Both the position numbers and the translations under genes were made by a program. This document shows, piece after piece, positions 29,711 to 37,883 of a stretch of 64,000 nt of DNA; the stretch's first letter is position 1; every line of letters starts with the position of its first letter. The DNA is from JBPEWY01 sp965224095 (GTDB taxonomy: Bacteria; Bacteroidota; Bacteroidia; Flavobacteriales; Flavobacteriaceae), in NCBI GenBank assembly GCA_965224095.1, contig OZ245039.1:2976001-3040000 (forward strand), in the 5' to 3' direction. The notes beneath the pieces are model-generated. The model was not told where the DNA came from and searched no databases. It saw only the letters and a program-made list of their open reading frames with translations.

Positions 29711-29748
29711 TAAAAATAAAAGGCGCTCCGTACGGAGCGCCTTTTTAT
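29711..29748. terminator. Intrinsic terminator
   Basis: A perfect stem AGGCGCTCCGTACGGAGCGCCT with flanking A- and T-runs ends the GH16 transcript and faces the convergent gene at 29782. Confidence 0.88.
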
Positions 29749-29781
29749 AGATAGACCGTATTGTTACATACAGGCCTGTTG

Positions 29782-30370
29782 TTATTTCTTTTTCTTTTTT
29801 ACAAAAATCAAATCCTGCTCGGTTATGGTCATCTCAGGTTTTAACTGCGCAATATCCTTCCCTTTCTCTTTCAGCGTATTGTATTTTTCCATTCCCTTTA
29901 CAACAATCTCACTCATTTTTTCCTGCAGTTCCTCCAACTCGGCAGCGTCAAATACTTCAGGCTCTCTTTTGGTGAGGAGTTTTTGAATTTTATTCATTTT
30001 GTATGCCTTTACATCAACCGGTACCAGTTCAACGCTGGCTTTAAGCCCTCCCATTTTCGGAACCACTTCTATGAGATACATTTTTCCCGCTTCAAGATCG
30101 GCCTCTACAAAAGACTTATTTTCCGATCGTGCCCAGAACAGATGTTTCCCGGGCTCACATTCGTACCTTAAATATTTGGGAGCATTAAATCGGCCGATGG
30201 CTTTTTCGCCGTCAAAATAAGTGAAGTTTATCAAAGCACCCAGCCCCTTGGCGCGTACAAAATACACCACCGATTTATCGCCTGAATCATCAGGAGCCGC
30301 TTCGGCATTTTGAGCAAAAAAATTGCGTGCTTTGAAACACAATACACAGTAGCATTAAGATTTTTTTCAT
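29782..30370 (-). pseudogene. DUF2846-like exported protein, split by a homopolymer frameshift
   Basis: The long frame (29782-30342, 186 residues) has a DUF2846-like core (VVYFVRAKGLGALINFTYF, ECEPGKHLFWA) and a charged C-terminal tail, but no signal peptide. In the next frame, an ATG at 30370-30368 starts a clear signal peptide, MKKILMLLCIVFQSTQ. A run of seven A on the + strand (30316-30322) shifts the frame. With six, the protein would read ...STQFFAQNAEA, a textbook flavobacterial signal cleavage site. So this is one gene with a +1 slip: a real frameshift, phase variation or a sequencing error. Confidence 0.75.
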
Positions 30371-30535
30371 AGGTTTTGAAGTTTAAGTTAAGGCGCTAAT
30401 ATAGCAAAACCCCGTAATACGCGAATAGGAATAACAACCTGAAAAAATTGAAAAGTCAGGATATATAGGTCCAAAAAAATATCAGGAAGATTTCAAATTA
30501 TGCGGAAGACCAAAAGGATATGCTAACACCTGAAA

Positions 30536-30760
30536 GGAAAACATTATTAAAACAAAGAAAAGAAATGAGTAACTTTATATGGCTCTGGGGCATCGTTATA
30601 CCACAGATTTGCTTAATAGGGGTGCAGACATAGGATATACTCATGAATTATTGGGGTATAACGATTCAAAAACAACAAATATATACTCGTGATAGCGCTT
30701 CAGGTTTGGATAGGATCGGGAAGCTCTTTGATGAATTTGATATTAAAATAAAAGTTATAA
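30536..30760 (+). pseudogene. Decayed 3' end of an IntI/XerC-like tyrosine recombinase
   Basis: In shifting frames this stretch reads HRYTTDLLNRGADIGYTHELLGYNDSKTTNIY and then SASGLDRIGKLFDEFDI (each part separated by stops). It aligns with the end of the intact recombinase at 53978-55117 (LRHSYATHLLEKGTDI..., LDKIKNPFDEFEI). The DNA aligns from about 30536. In-frame stops and frame changes show it is dead. It is followed directly by a 55-bp copy of the putative attI and then by gene cassettes, so it is the relic of a second integrase at the head of the left array. Confidence 0.85.
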
Positions 30761-30767
30761 AAACAAT

Positions 30768-30822
30768 CAATTTTACCTGATTTAAATGGTATAAACGTAT
30801 ATTTTACATGAATATAAACAAG
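30768..30822 (+). other. Putative attI-like site of the left cassette array
   Basis: This 55-bp stretch matches 55140-55194 at about 49 of 55 positions by my count. In both places it follows a recombinase 3' end and stops at ACAAG, immediately before the first cassette. The crossover would lie after the G at 30822. Confidence 0.8.
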
Positions 30823-30870
30823 TTGGCAAACATTTAAGAGCAACATAACGGAAAAGAAAAATAAACTGAA

Positions 30871-31281
30871 TTGGATAATAGCATAATCGGAATTGGAATA
30901 GCACTTGGGATTAGTTTCTTTATTCTCTACACGAGGAAAAAGAAATGGATGAATCCTAAAATAATATGGCTGACCTGTTTCGGACTTTTAGTTGTTGGCC
31001 TTTTAGGATTATTGGATTCAGAAACTGAATTCAGAAATGACCGAATAATGTATTTCGGATTTTGCGTACCAATGGTTTACTGGATTTTTGACAGGATTTT
31101 TAAACGGATTAGTGAAAATATACATAAAAGAGATTTTATTCTTTTCATGAGATATTCGGACGAAATTAATGATGGATTTGGAGCAAAAAATCCACACGTA
31201 AAAGAATCTGACAAATTATTTTCGTTTGGACTTTTAATAATCATCGTAGCAACTTTATTAATTGGAATGAAAGTAATATGA
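30871..31281 (+). CDS. Cassette-encoded small membrane protein
   Basis: A 136-residue protein starting with TTG (MDNSIIGIGIALGISFF). It has three or four hydrophobic helices and a charged loop (about 65-110). I do not recognise the family. It is the first gene of cassette 1 (30823-31800), only 48 bases from the cassette edge. Its stop overlaps the next start (ATGA), so two genes share this cassette. An attI-proximal position is where integron cassettes are usually best expressed. Confidence 0.7.
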   Translation: MDNSIIGIGIALGISFFILYTRKKKWMNPKIIWLTCFGLLVVGLLGLLDSETEFRNDRIMYFGFCVPMVYWIFDRIFKRISENIHKRDFILFMRYSDEINDGFGAKNPHVKESDKLFSFGLLIIIVATLLIGMKVI

Positions 31282-31688
31282 AAATAAAAAATGAGAACCT
31301 TTTTTATTATCCGAGTGTTATTCTTTATTTAATTTCTTTAACACAAAATGCATTCCTAATAAACAATGAAGGTGGACATTTTGGATATTTGGTATTAATT
31401 TTTGGCTTCTATGCTGTTTTCGATACTGGGATATCTTGGTTAGCCAACTTTTTGATAATATTTTCTTGGCTGTTTAGACATAAGAAAGCTTCTTTATACT
31501 GTAGCTTATCAGCTTTGATTTTAGGTATTTCATTTTTATTCATTGATAAAATTGTGATGGGGACAAATAACAAATATGGAAAAATAACAGGCTATGATAT
31601 TGGATACTATCTATGGATATTAAGCTTTGCTGTAATGACAATTGGAAATATTTTGAATAATAAAAAACGATTTGCCAACAATGTGTAA
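31278..31688 (+). CDS. Cassette-encoded four-helix membrane protein
   Basis: A 136-residue protein with four predicted membrane helices and no recognised family. It overlaps the previous gene by 4 bases. The final codons lie inside the attC element: the R'' box TTTGCCAAC overlaps codons near the end, and the TAA falls in the GTGTAA of the L'' box. Confidence 0.7.
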   Translation: MKIKNENLFYYPSVILYLISLTQNAFLINNEGGHFGYLVLIFGFYAVFDTGISWLANFLIIFSWLFRHKKASLYCSLSALILGISFLFIDKIVMGTNNKYGKITGYDIGYYLWILSFAVMTIGNILNNKKRFANNV

Positions 31689-31800
31689 AAACAATTGCTA
31701 GGCCTGTGTCAATCGGAAAAACCCTGTGGATTTTTCCTTTCGCAAGTGTCTTTTTGCTAAATTCGTTACCGAACCACGCAACTGATTCTTACACGAACCG
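31671..31800 (+). other. attC-like site, cassette 1
   Basis: The 130-bp element opens with TTTGCCAAC, the reverse complement of the cassette head TTGGCAAA at 30823. The L boxes are TGTGTAA and TTACAC. It ends ACCG|TTGTGC at 31800/31801. Confidence 0.85.
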
Positions 31801-31823
31801 TTGTGCAACATATGAACGAACAA

Positions 31824-32651
31824 ATGAAATACATATTAATTCTTGGAATTCTGATATTAAATTCAGGATTAAATCTAAATGCTCAAACGACTACTGACTC
31901 TCTAAAACCAAAAATGAAAATGGTAAAAGAAGTTTTGTATAAACCTGAAAATGGCGAATTAAAAAGTCGAGAAAATCTATTTGAAACTGATTTAAGCTCT
32001 TATAAGGTTTATGATAAAAATGAGAAGATAATCGAATTGGGACAGTATGAATTAGATGGCTCTATTTACGAAACGACTTTTTATGAGAGAGATGAAAATG
32101 GTAAGGCATTAAAAACTATGCAAAAGAATTCTTCTGGAGAATTAAAAGGTTATTGGACTTACACATATGATAACAACGATAATATGATTGAAGTTAATAC
32201 CTATGACTCAAGCGATAAGTTGGTTAAAATACAATCAAACAAATACGATGAAAAAGGCAATAATGTAGAGATGATATTAAAAAGTCCTGAAAGTGAAAAC
32301 GGTTGGAAATACATCTATAAATATAATTATGACAATAAATTGGTTGAGAGATTTAGATATAAACCGGATGGAAGTCTAAAAGACCGCAGAACATATTCTT
32401 ACGATAAAGACGGAAATGAGAATTTACAGTTCAAATTCAATCCTGATGGAAGTTTTATAAAGTTCGTTTCCGAATATGACGAAATGAATAATATGACTGT
32501 TCAAAACTGGTTTAATGAACAAGATGAACAAACACACCAAACATCATTCGAATATGTATATGACGAAAATGGAAATTGGATTTCTAAAAGACGAAGTTCT
32601 AATGGAGAATTAGGTATGGTTTGGGAAAGACAAATAGAATATTACGAATAA
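31824..32651 (+). CDS. Cassette-encoded exported YD-repeat-like protein
   Basis: About 275 residues with a signal peptide (MKYILILGILILNSGLNLNAQ). Repeats built on [YF]DxxG[NK] follow (YDEKGNNVEM, YDKDGNENLQFKF, YDENGNWISKR), like short RHS/YD proteins of flavobacteria. In-frame starts also exist at 31812 (ATG) and 31803 (GTG), both almost on the cassette edge. The gene at 46159 encodes a protein of the same type. Its role is unknown; it is probably periplasmic or surface-exposed. Confidence 0.75.
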   Translation: MKYILILGILILNSGLNLNAQTTTDSLKPKMKMVKEVLYKPENGELKSRENLFETDLSSYKVYDKNEKIIELGQYELDGSIYETTFYERDENGKALKTMQKNSSGELKGYWTYTYDNNDNMIEVNTYDSSDKLVKIQSNKYDEKGNNVEMILKSPESENGWKYIYKYNYDNKLVERFRYKPDGSLKDRRTYSYDKDGNENLQFKFNPDGSFIKFVSEYDEMNNMTVQNWFNEQDEQTHQTSFEYVYDENGNWISKRRSSNGELGMVWERQIEYYE

Positions 32652-32659
32652 AAAATACG

Positions 32660-32789
32660 TTGCACAACAACGTGTAAGCGCAATAACGGCTGAATTTCCT
32701 AATCGGAAATTCAACTCGTTTTGCTAAATTAGGTGCGTCAGCGGAAAGTACTCGCGCACTTTCTCGTTACTGACGCTTACACAAGACCG
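32660..32789 (+). other. attC-like site, cassette 2
   Basis: The 130-bp element starts with TTGCACAAC; with the preceding G, GTTGCACAA is the exact complement of the head TTGTGCAAC at 31801. The L boxes are GTGTAAGCG and CGCTTACAC, with two inner hairpins (GAATTTCC/GGAAATTC and GCGGAAAG.../CTTTC). It ends ACCG|ATGG. Confidence 0.87.
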
Positions 32790-33071
32790 ATGGAGTTCAT
32801 TCAGCCAAGGCTGACCAATTGAGCTATACTTTGCACAAGGCAAAGCCCCGCTAAAATGGAAATGAACTCCATCGGGAGGGCTAAACCAAAATCACTTAAT
32901 CTCTGACTCGCTTACGCTGAGATTCGCAGCCTTGCCTGCAGTACGTGCTGAACCAACGAACACCATCATCACCTAAATGTAATTTTGGTAACGTTCACCC
33001 AGCAATTCGCTTTTTTTTAAATAAATTTACAAAAACGAACCGCTGAACGTCAACTACGTTTAGCCCTCCCG
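32790..33071 (+). repeat. Gene-less 281-bp-type cassette, copy 1 (282 bp)
   Basis: Head ATGGAGTTCATT, own R'' box AATGAACTCCAT at 32861-32872, then L'' GGGAGGGCTAAAC paired with L' GTTTAGCCCTCCC at the end. It has no frame longer than about 10 codons after the ATG. It differs from the other copies by one inserted A (CACCCAGCAATT). Confidence 0.9.
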
Positions 33072-33140
33072 TTATAGCACATTTATGTGCGACCATTCTC
33101 GAAATTTGGAATCTTGTAATATATAATCAAACTTAAACAG

Positions 33141-33605
33141 ATGAAAAAAATTGGATTAATCATAATGCTAGCAACAATTGCTTGGGGCTGTAGTTCGGAT
33201 GATAAACAAGAACCTGAATCAAACGAAGTTATTTTTGGGGAAATATATGGTCAATGCGCTGGAGACTGTCGGCAATTATATTTATTAACAGAACAAGGAA
33301 TTTTTACAGACTCGAATAATGACACGGAATTTAGTGATTGGGAGAATACTACTTTTGAAAACCAACCTTTATCGATAGAAAAATTTGAATTAGCAAAGAA
33401 ACTTCTACAAATCCCAAATAATTTATTGGAATTGAACGATGAAATCACAGAACAAATATTGGCAGATTTTGACTATTTCATTCAATTAAAATCTAATGGA
33501 ATTTCCAGAACTTTCATTTTTGATGAAATCAAAGAAACTACTGATTTTGATATCAAGCAATACTTCGAGGATGTGATTGATATTAACAATCAATTAAGTA
33601 ATTGA
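33141..33605 (+). CDS. Cassette-encoded lipoprotein
   Basis: A 154-residue lipoprotein (MKKIGLIIMLATIAWGC lipobox, Ser-Ser-Asp-Asp after Cys). It is acidic, with CAGDC and a helical C-terminal half. No family recognised. It fills cassette 4 (33072-33741), with a 69-base leader in which a promoter could sit. Confidence 0.75.
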   Translation: MKKIGLIIMLATIAWGCSSDDKQEPESNEVIFGEIYGQCAGDCRQLYLLTEQGIFTDSNNDTEFSDWENTTFENQPLSIEKFELAKKLLQIPNNLLELNDEITEQILADFDYFIQLKSNGISRTFIFDEIKETTDFDIKQYFEDVIDINNQLSN

Positions 33606-33613
33606 CGAAAAAC

Positions 33614-33741
33614 GTGCTACAACAATGTGTAAAAATAATTGCTTGGTTCTAGCCTACTCGGAAAATCCGCAGGATTTTCCTCTGGCTTGTCAACTTTTGC
33701 TAAATTAGTTACCAAACCACGCAACTACGCTAGCCCAACCG
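33614..33741 (+). other. attC-like site, cassette 4
   Basis: The 128-bp element starts GTGCTACAAC, complementary to the head TTATAGCAC in 8 of 9 positions. The left part resembles the attC at 31671 (AATGTGTAAAAA), but the right end (CTAGCCCAACCG) does not pair with it. It looks like a hybrid or drifted site. Confidence 0.75.
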
Positions 33742-33752
33742 TTAGGCAAAAT

Positions 33753-34568
33753 ATGAAAAAACCAAATCCGAAATACAACTCAATTGACCTACTTATTGAA
33801 AGGTTAGCGAATAATTTCGCTAAAGTAAAGGACTTTGATAAACTTCAAGATTCGGAAGAAGGGAAAAAACTATTTGACTTGATAATCAAATCAACGTCGG
33901 AAATGGAAAATTTTCAAACCTTATTCCTGAATTATTACATTCCTTCTGCAAATAAATCAATTGCGGACAGCTGGACTCAAATTTCAAAATCTAAATACAA
34001 ACATTTATTAAATATTTCAAAAGACCAACTAAAAGAAAATCTTTACGAAACTATAAGACTTGGTTACGTTGGACTTTTCCATAAATATGAATCTTATTTA
34101 AAGGCGTTGATTGACGCTACAAACTTTTTACTGAGAGAAATTAATGAAGAAAATAATCTTTTAAGTATTGAGGAATATTGCAAAAAGAAATACAAAATAA
34201 ATATTTTCAAATCACACGACAAGTTTGCGATAACAAGTAGAATAAACTACATCTCGAATTGTGTTAAACATTGGGATGGATTTCCTGTAAAAGAACCTAT
34301 TCATTCGGATTTTTTATATGCAAATTGTAATGAAAAAATCAGAATAGAAAAAGACATTTTTAAAATTGACATAGATAGATTGAAATCTCATTGTGAATTG
34401 TTAATGTCACAGATAATTGCAATCGGATTTAAACAATATTTTGAACTTAACTATGAAATCATCAAAAAAAGTTTGAAACCTGAATTGAAGGACAGTGACG
34501 AAACAAAGCAAAAATTGGAAGAAGTGATTAAAAACTTTGATTTTGTTTTATCGGACTTTGAAAAATAA
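33753..34568 (+). CDS. Cassette-encoded hypothetical cytosolic protein
   Basis: A 271-residue helical protein starting at the ATG 12 bases from the cassette head (MKKPNPKYNSID). The frame continues upstream through the attC element, but those 38 codons are attC sequence and are excluded. No membrane segment or known motif. A conserved-looking SRINYISNCVKHWDGFP stretch near the middle may mark an unnamed family. Confidence 0.75.
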   Translation: MKKPNPKYNSIDLLIERLANNFAKVKDFDKLQDSEEGKKLFDLIIKSTSEMENFQTLFLNYYIPSANKSIADSWTQISKSKYKHLLNISKDQLKENLYETIRLGYVGLFHKYESYLKALIDATNFLLREINEENNLLSIEEYCKKKYKINIFKSHDKFAITSRINYISNCVKHWDGFPVKEPIHSDFLYANCNEKIRIEKDIFKIDIDRLKSHCELLMSQIIAIGFKQYFELNYEIIKKSLKPELKDSDETKQKLEEVIKNFDFVLSDFEK

Positions 34569-34572
34569 ATAC

Positions 34573-34582
34573 TTTGCCTAAC
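34573..34582 (+). other. R'' box of cassette 5, start of a broken attC
   Basis: TTTGCCTAAC is the exact complement of the head TTAGGCAAA at 33742. The next about 80 bases (AATGGCTATAATTCATTG...) match the attC at 56133, but the L'-R' half is missing and other DNA follows, so this site looks disrupted. Confidence 0.8.
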
Positions 34583-34703
34583 AATGGCTATAATTCATTG
34601 TAGTTTTGTACCACACTGACCAGCCCGAACGTAGCGTTTGGCAGGGCGAATAAAAGTATAAATCAACAGCTGATTTGCATGCACAAGTTCGTTGCGTTCG
34701 TAT

Positions 34704-34834
34704 GGGTAATTCTGTTACATGCGGGCCTAACAGGACTGAGTTATTCTATCGGGTTGGTCGGCATTGCTGATGTGGGTTTTAATTTGAAAATTAATTAACT
34801 TTAAAACCGTAACTAACGGTTGTATGAGGCCGTT
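34704..34834 (+). repeat. Dispersed about 130-bp direct repeat, left copy
   Basis: It shares TCGGGTTG, TTTTAAAACCGTAAC and the end AACGG...CCGTTC with 39425-39558, in the same direction. The two copies bracket the gene block 34.8-39.4 kb. The copy ends inside the first codons of the next gene. Confidence 0.6.
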
Positions 34835-35612
34835 CAAACACAATTTGAGAAAAACAATTTACATAGTAACAATCTTCTTACTGACTATAAATGTTCAGGC
34901 TCAAAATAATACTTCCGAATATATCGGAAAGTACGGAGATTGGACACCCAGGGGAGAAGCATTGGTAACCGAGCTGGAATTAAAAGCCGACGGTACTTTT
35001 AAACTACGAACAACAGATTATGTTTATCCGCAAACTTTTAAAAATTATTCCAACACAGGAAAATGGATTTTAAAAAACGGGGAAGTCATTTTAAATCCGG
35101 ACTTGAAAAGAAGAAAACCCACGGTTAATATAACAGAAAAACAAATTGATCTTAAAGACTCTATTGAGATTAAAGTAAATCACTACATTGAACTTTACGA
35201 AAACCAAGAGTTAATAGAAAAAAAGAGTGCAGAATTCGATATACTCACTTTATACTTCAACAAAAGAAGAAAATATAAACACTTAACAAGGGAATGGCTG
35301 AAAGAAGGAAGATGTGCCTGGGCACCACGAATAAGAAATAGGGTAAATGTAGATGTTACAAATACGTTTAGGATAGCAAAAATAGACATTGAAAAAATAG
35401 GGGTTTACACTTACGGATTTAATGATTTTATTGAAATAGCAAATGAAAATAAAAAATCAAATTATTTTGAAATAGATGTTATTGTTCCGATAGATAAAGA
35501 AAGAATGCCGAGAAATAAAAAGGTTATAATAAGAGGGAAGCGAGCCTATTTTTATGAGCATAAAGGGAAGGTAAAAAAATCGTTGAACCCGTTATATAAA
35601 AAAACAGCATAG
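34824..35612 (+). CDS. Exported hypothetical protein
   Basis: A 262-residue protein with a signal peptide ending TINVQAQ. The first domain (about 28-85; GDWTPRGEALVTELEL and GKWILKNGEVILNP) looks like a small beta-barrel lipocalin-like stress domain. The rest is basic and not recognised. Probably periplasmic. Confidence 0.7.
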   Translation: MRPFKHNLRKTIYIVTIFLLTINVQAQNNTSEYIGKYGDWTPRGEALVTELELKADGTFKLRTTDYVYPQTFKNYSNTGKWILKNGEVILNPDLKRRKPTVNITEKQIDLKDSIEIKVNHYIELYENQELIEKKSAEFDILTLYFNKRRKYKHLTREWLKEGRCAWAPRIRNRVNVDVTNTFRIAKIDIEKIGVYTYGFNDFIEIANENKKSNYFEIDVIVPIDKERMPRNKKVIIRGKRAYFYEHKGKVKKSLNPLYKKTA

Positions 35613-35749
35613 AATACCCCCTATAACCCATTGCAGTGGAAATCACTACAGCGATTTCCATTGTTTGTTGCTATTTTAGCACTACGAAGGAATAGAACTC
35701 GCGTTCGATCCCATACATAACTGTTGACAAAAAAGCAATCAATAGAAAT

Positions 35750-36049
35750 ATGAAAACGTATAATTATATAGTTTTGTCGATCATATTGATTCTGTTTATA
35801 TGTGCCATATATCTTAAAATAGAATATGATAGCGTTGTAATTGACCCCATGTCAGACGGCCAGGCGGGAATTGGAAAAGGGATTATAGGATTACTGATTA
35901 TCGGAATTGGCGTAATATCGTTTGTGATTTCTGCAATTACGGGGATTATCCTGATTTTCAAACGAAGCAGCAGAAATAAACTGGGTCTGGTTACCTTGAT
36001 TTTTTCCTTATTACTGCCACTTCTTATACTCTTTAATTTTTTACTGTAA
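35750..36049 (+). CDS. Small membrane protein
   Basis: A 99-residue protein with three hydrophobic helices (about 5-23, 40-68, 77-98) and a MSDGQAGIGKG loop. Family unknown. The 137 bases upstream hold a hairpin (GGAAATCACTACAGCGATTTCC). Confidence 0.65.
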   Translation: MKTYNYIVLSIILILFICAIYLKIEYDSVVIDPMSDGQAGIGKGIIGLLIIGIGVISFVISAITGIILIFKRSSRNKLGLVTLIFSLLLPLLILFNFLL

Positions 36050-36103
36050 AACCCGGAATTAAAATAAATACAGGAACTAACAGGCTATAAAAATGAACCA
36101 CTG

Positions 36104-36613
36104 ATGAAATTGGAATTTATTAAAAAAGAAATTGAATGGGTTGATAACTGGACTTCCAATTTAATTTCGGACATTGATGAAAATGACTATGGAATAGTGG
36201 AAAATCTGAATACCAGTATTAATTGGGAAATCGGTCACCTGATTGTTTCAAAATATTTTCATTCTATTCAATCTATTTTAAACAAAAACAGTAAAATTAT
36301 TGCTGAATTAAACCAAAAAGTTCCACTTAATGATCTTTTTAAGTATTATTTTGCCGGTAGCAATCCACTTGAAAACCGGAAAAACAGGCCGGACAAAAAT
36401 CAATTACTGGAATATAAAAGTGAAATTGACCTTGGATCAAATCGGATTTTGGAAATGCTGACAGAAAAGACGCTTACTGAACGGACGGAAATTGAAAACC
36501 CGGTTGCAAAAACAAAATATGATGCGTTGACTTTTACATTCAAGCATCAAATGTGGCACAACGGACAAATAGCAATGATTAAAAGAATAATCCGGCAAAA
36601 AACCGGCGGGTAA
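36104..36613 (+). CDS. DinB-family protein
   Basis: A 169-residue four-helix-bundle protein. It has the metal-ligand pattern of DinB-like proteins: NWEIGHLIVSKYFH in the second helix and FKHQMWHNGQIAMIKR in the last. Such proteins are damage-induced or thiol-transferase-like with a bound metal. It probably shares a transcript with the small membrane gene 54 bases upstream. Confidence 0.82.
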   Translation: MKLEFIKKEIEWVDNWTSNLISDIDENDYGIVENLNTSINWEIGHLIVSKYFHSIQSILNKNSKIIAELNQKVPLNDLFKYYFAGSNPLENRKNRPDKNQLLEYKSEIDLGSNRILEMLTEKTLTERTEIENPVAKTKYDALTFTFKHQMWHNGQIAMIKRIIRQKTGG

Positions 36614-36736
36614 AGTGTATTGCAACAGTTTGTTATAAATGGCTTGTTATACTGCTGTCTCTTCGGAAAATTACCTGCAAAACAACTGTTGGTAGTTTTA
36701 TTTACAATACTTTTAACGATTAAAGGATTGAATAAT

Positions 36737-37780
36737 TTGGAGAAAGAAATACTATTCTTTTTTAGTGCCATAGGAGTTTTAAATGGTTTCTTTATAAGTA
36801 TATACTTTGTTTTTATTTTTAAGAATAGAAACAGAGCCACTTACTTTTTGGCTGCTTTATTACTGGCAATAAGTGTTAGAGTGGCAAAATCAATATTCTT
36901 TGCTTTTAGCCCGGCAATTTCCAATACGTTTCTTCATGTGGGCTTAACCGCTTGTTTACTAATCGGTCCGTTGCTTTACCTGTATATAAAAGAATCAAAG
37001 CAAAACAATAAAAAATGGCTTTGGATCATCCATATTTTACCTGTTATAATACTTATGGTGATCGTTCATATTTTTTACCCGTACAGTGAGTATCGCTATT
37101 TATGGAAAAGAACTTCCACGGGTTATTTGGGATGGTTTTTATTTTCGCAATGGTTGTTTTATATCATTATCGCCGGTGTAATAAGCAAAAATGAATTTAA
37201 AAGAGTTTTGAGAAAGGAACAAAAAGCATCGGAATTGGATTTTTGGATAGTAAGCGTGATTTCAGGCGTTTTTTTAATATGGCTGGCATACTTTACTACA
37301 AACTATACATCGTATATGGTAGGTGCTGTTTCCTTTACTTTTTTGCTTTATCTGGCCATTTTTATAATTGCTGTGAAAAACAAAAAAGGACTTGCCTTTT
37401 TAGGAAAACCTGTGCGTTATGAGAATAAAAAAATCAACACAGAAGCGGCCGAGGAAATTTTAAACCGCATTGAAGTATTGTTTAACGACGATCCCGTTTT
37501 TACCAATAGCGATTTTAAGATTAAGAATTTAGCCGAATTGTTAAATATTTCTCCACATTACCTTTCTCAAATTTTAAATGACAATTTAAATATCAGCTTC
37601 CCAAGTTTTATAAATGGTTATAGAATTAAAGCGGCCACACAAATGATAGAAAGAAATACGAATCTGACTTTGGAAGCCATAGGAAAGGAATGCGGCTTTA
37701 AATCCAAAACCACTTTTTATAAAGCTTTTAAAAACGAAAAAGGCATTACGCCAGCGGCTTATAAAAGGAGAATAACATAA
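36737..37780 (+). CDS. Membrane-bound AraC-family regulator
   Basis: About 347 residues from a TTG at 36737; the frame reaches back to 36620 through another TTG, and no ATG fits, so the start is uncertain. Six or seven membrane helices (to about 220) are followed by a double HTH at the end (LAELLNISPHYLSQILND; GKECGFKSKTTFYKAFKNEKGITPAAYKRR). This is a typical Bacteroidota one-component membrane sensor. The beta-lactamase-fold gene downstream is a likely target. Confidence 0.8.
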   Translation: MEKEILFFFSAIGVLNGFFISIYFVFIFKNRNRATYFLAALLLAISVRVAKSIFFAFSPAISNTFLHVGLTACLLIGPLLYLYIKESKQNNKKWLWIIHILPVIILMVIVHIFYPYSEYRYLWKRTSTGYLGWFLFSQWLFYIIIAGVISKNEFKRVLRKEQKASELDFWIVSVISGVFLIWLAYFTTNYTSYMVGAVSFTFLLYLAIFIIAVKNKKGLAFLGKPVRYENKKINTEAAEEILNRIEVLFNDDPVFTNSDFKIKNLAELLNISPHYLSQILNDNLNISFPSFINGYRIKAATQMIERNTNLTLEAIGKECGFKSKTTFYKAFKNEKGITPAAYKRRIT

Positions 37781-37883
37781 AAATACGTTCATTTTTATAA
37801 ATATAAACGTATTTATGCTTCGAACTTTCCCGTTAGTTTTTTTTGAATACTACTATTGTACTTTAATTATTAATTACAATTTT

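Noticed and set aside
33639..33752. N-terminal extension of the protein at 33753
   Set aside because: These codons lie in the attC of the previous cassette and the crossover falls between them and the ATG.
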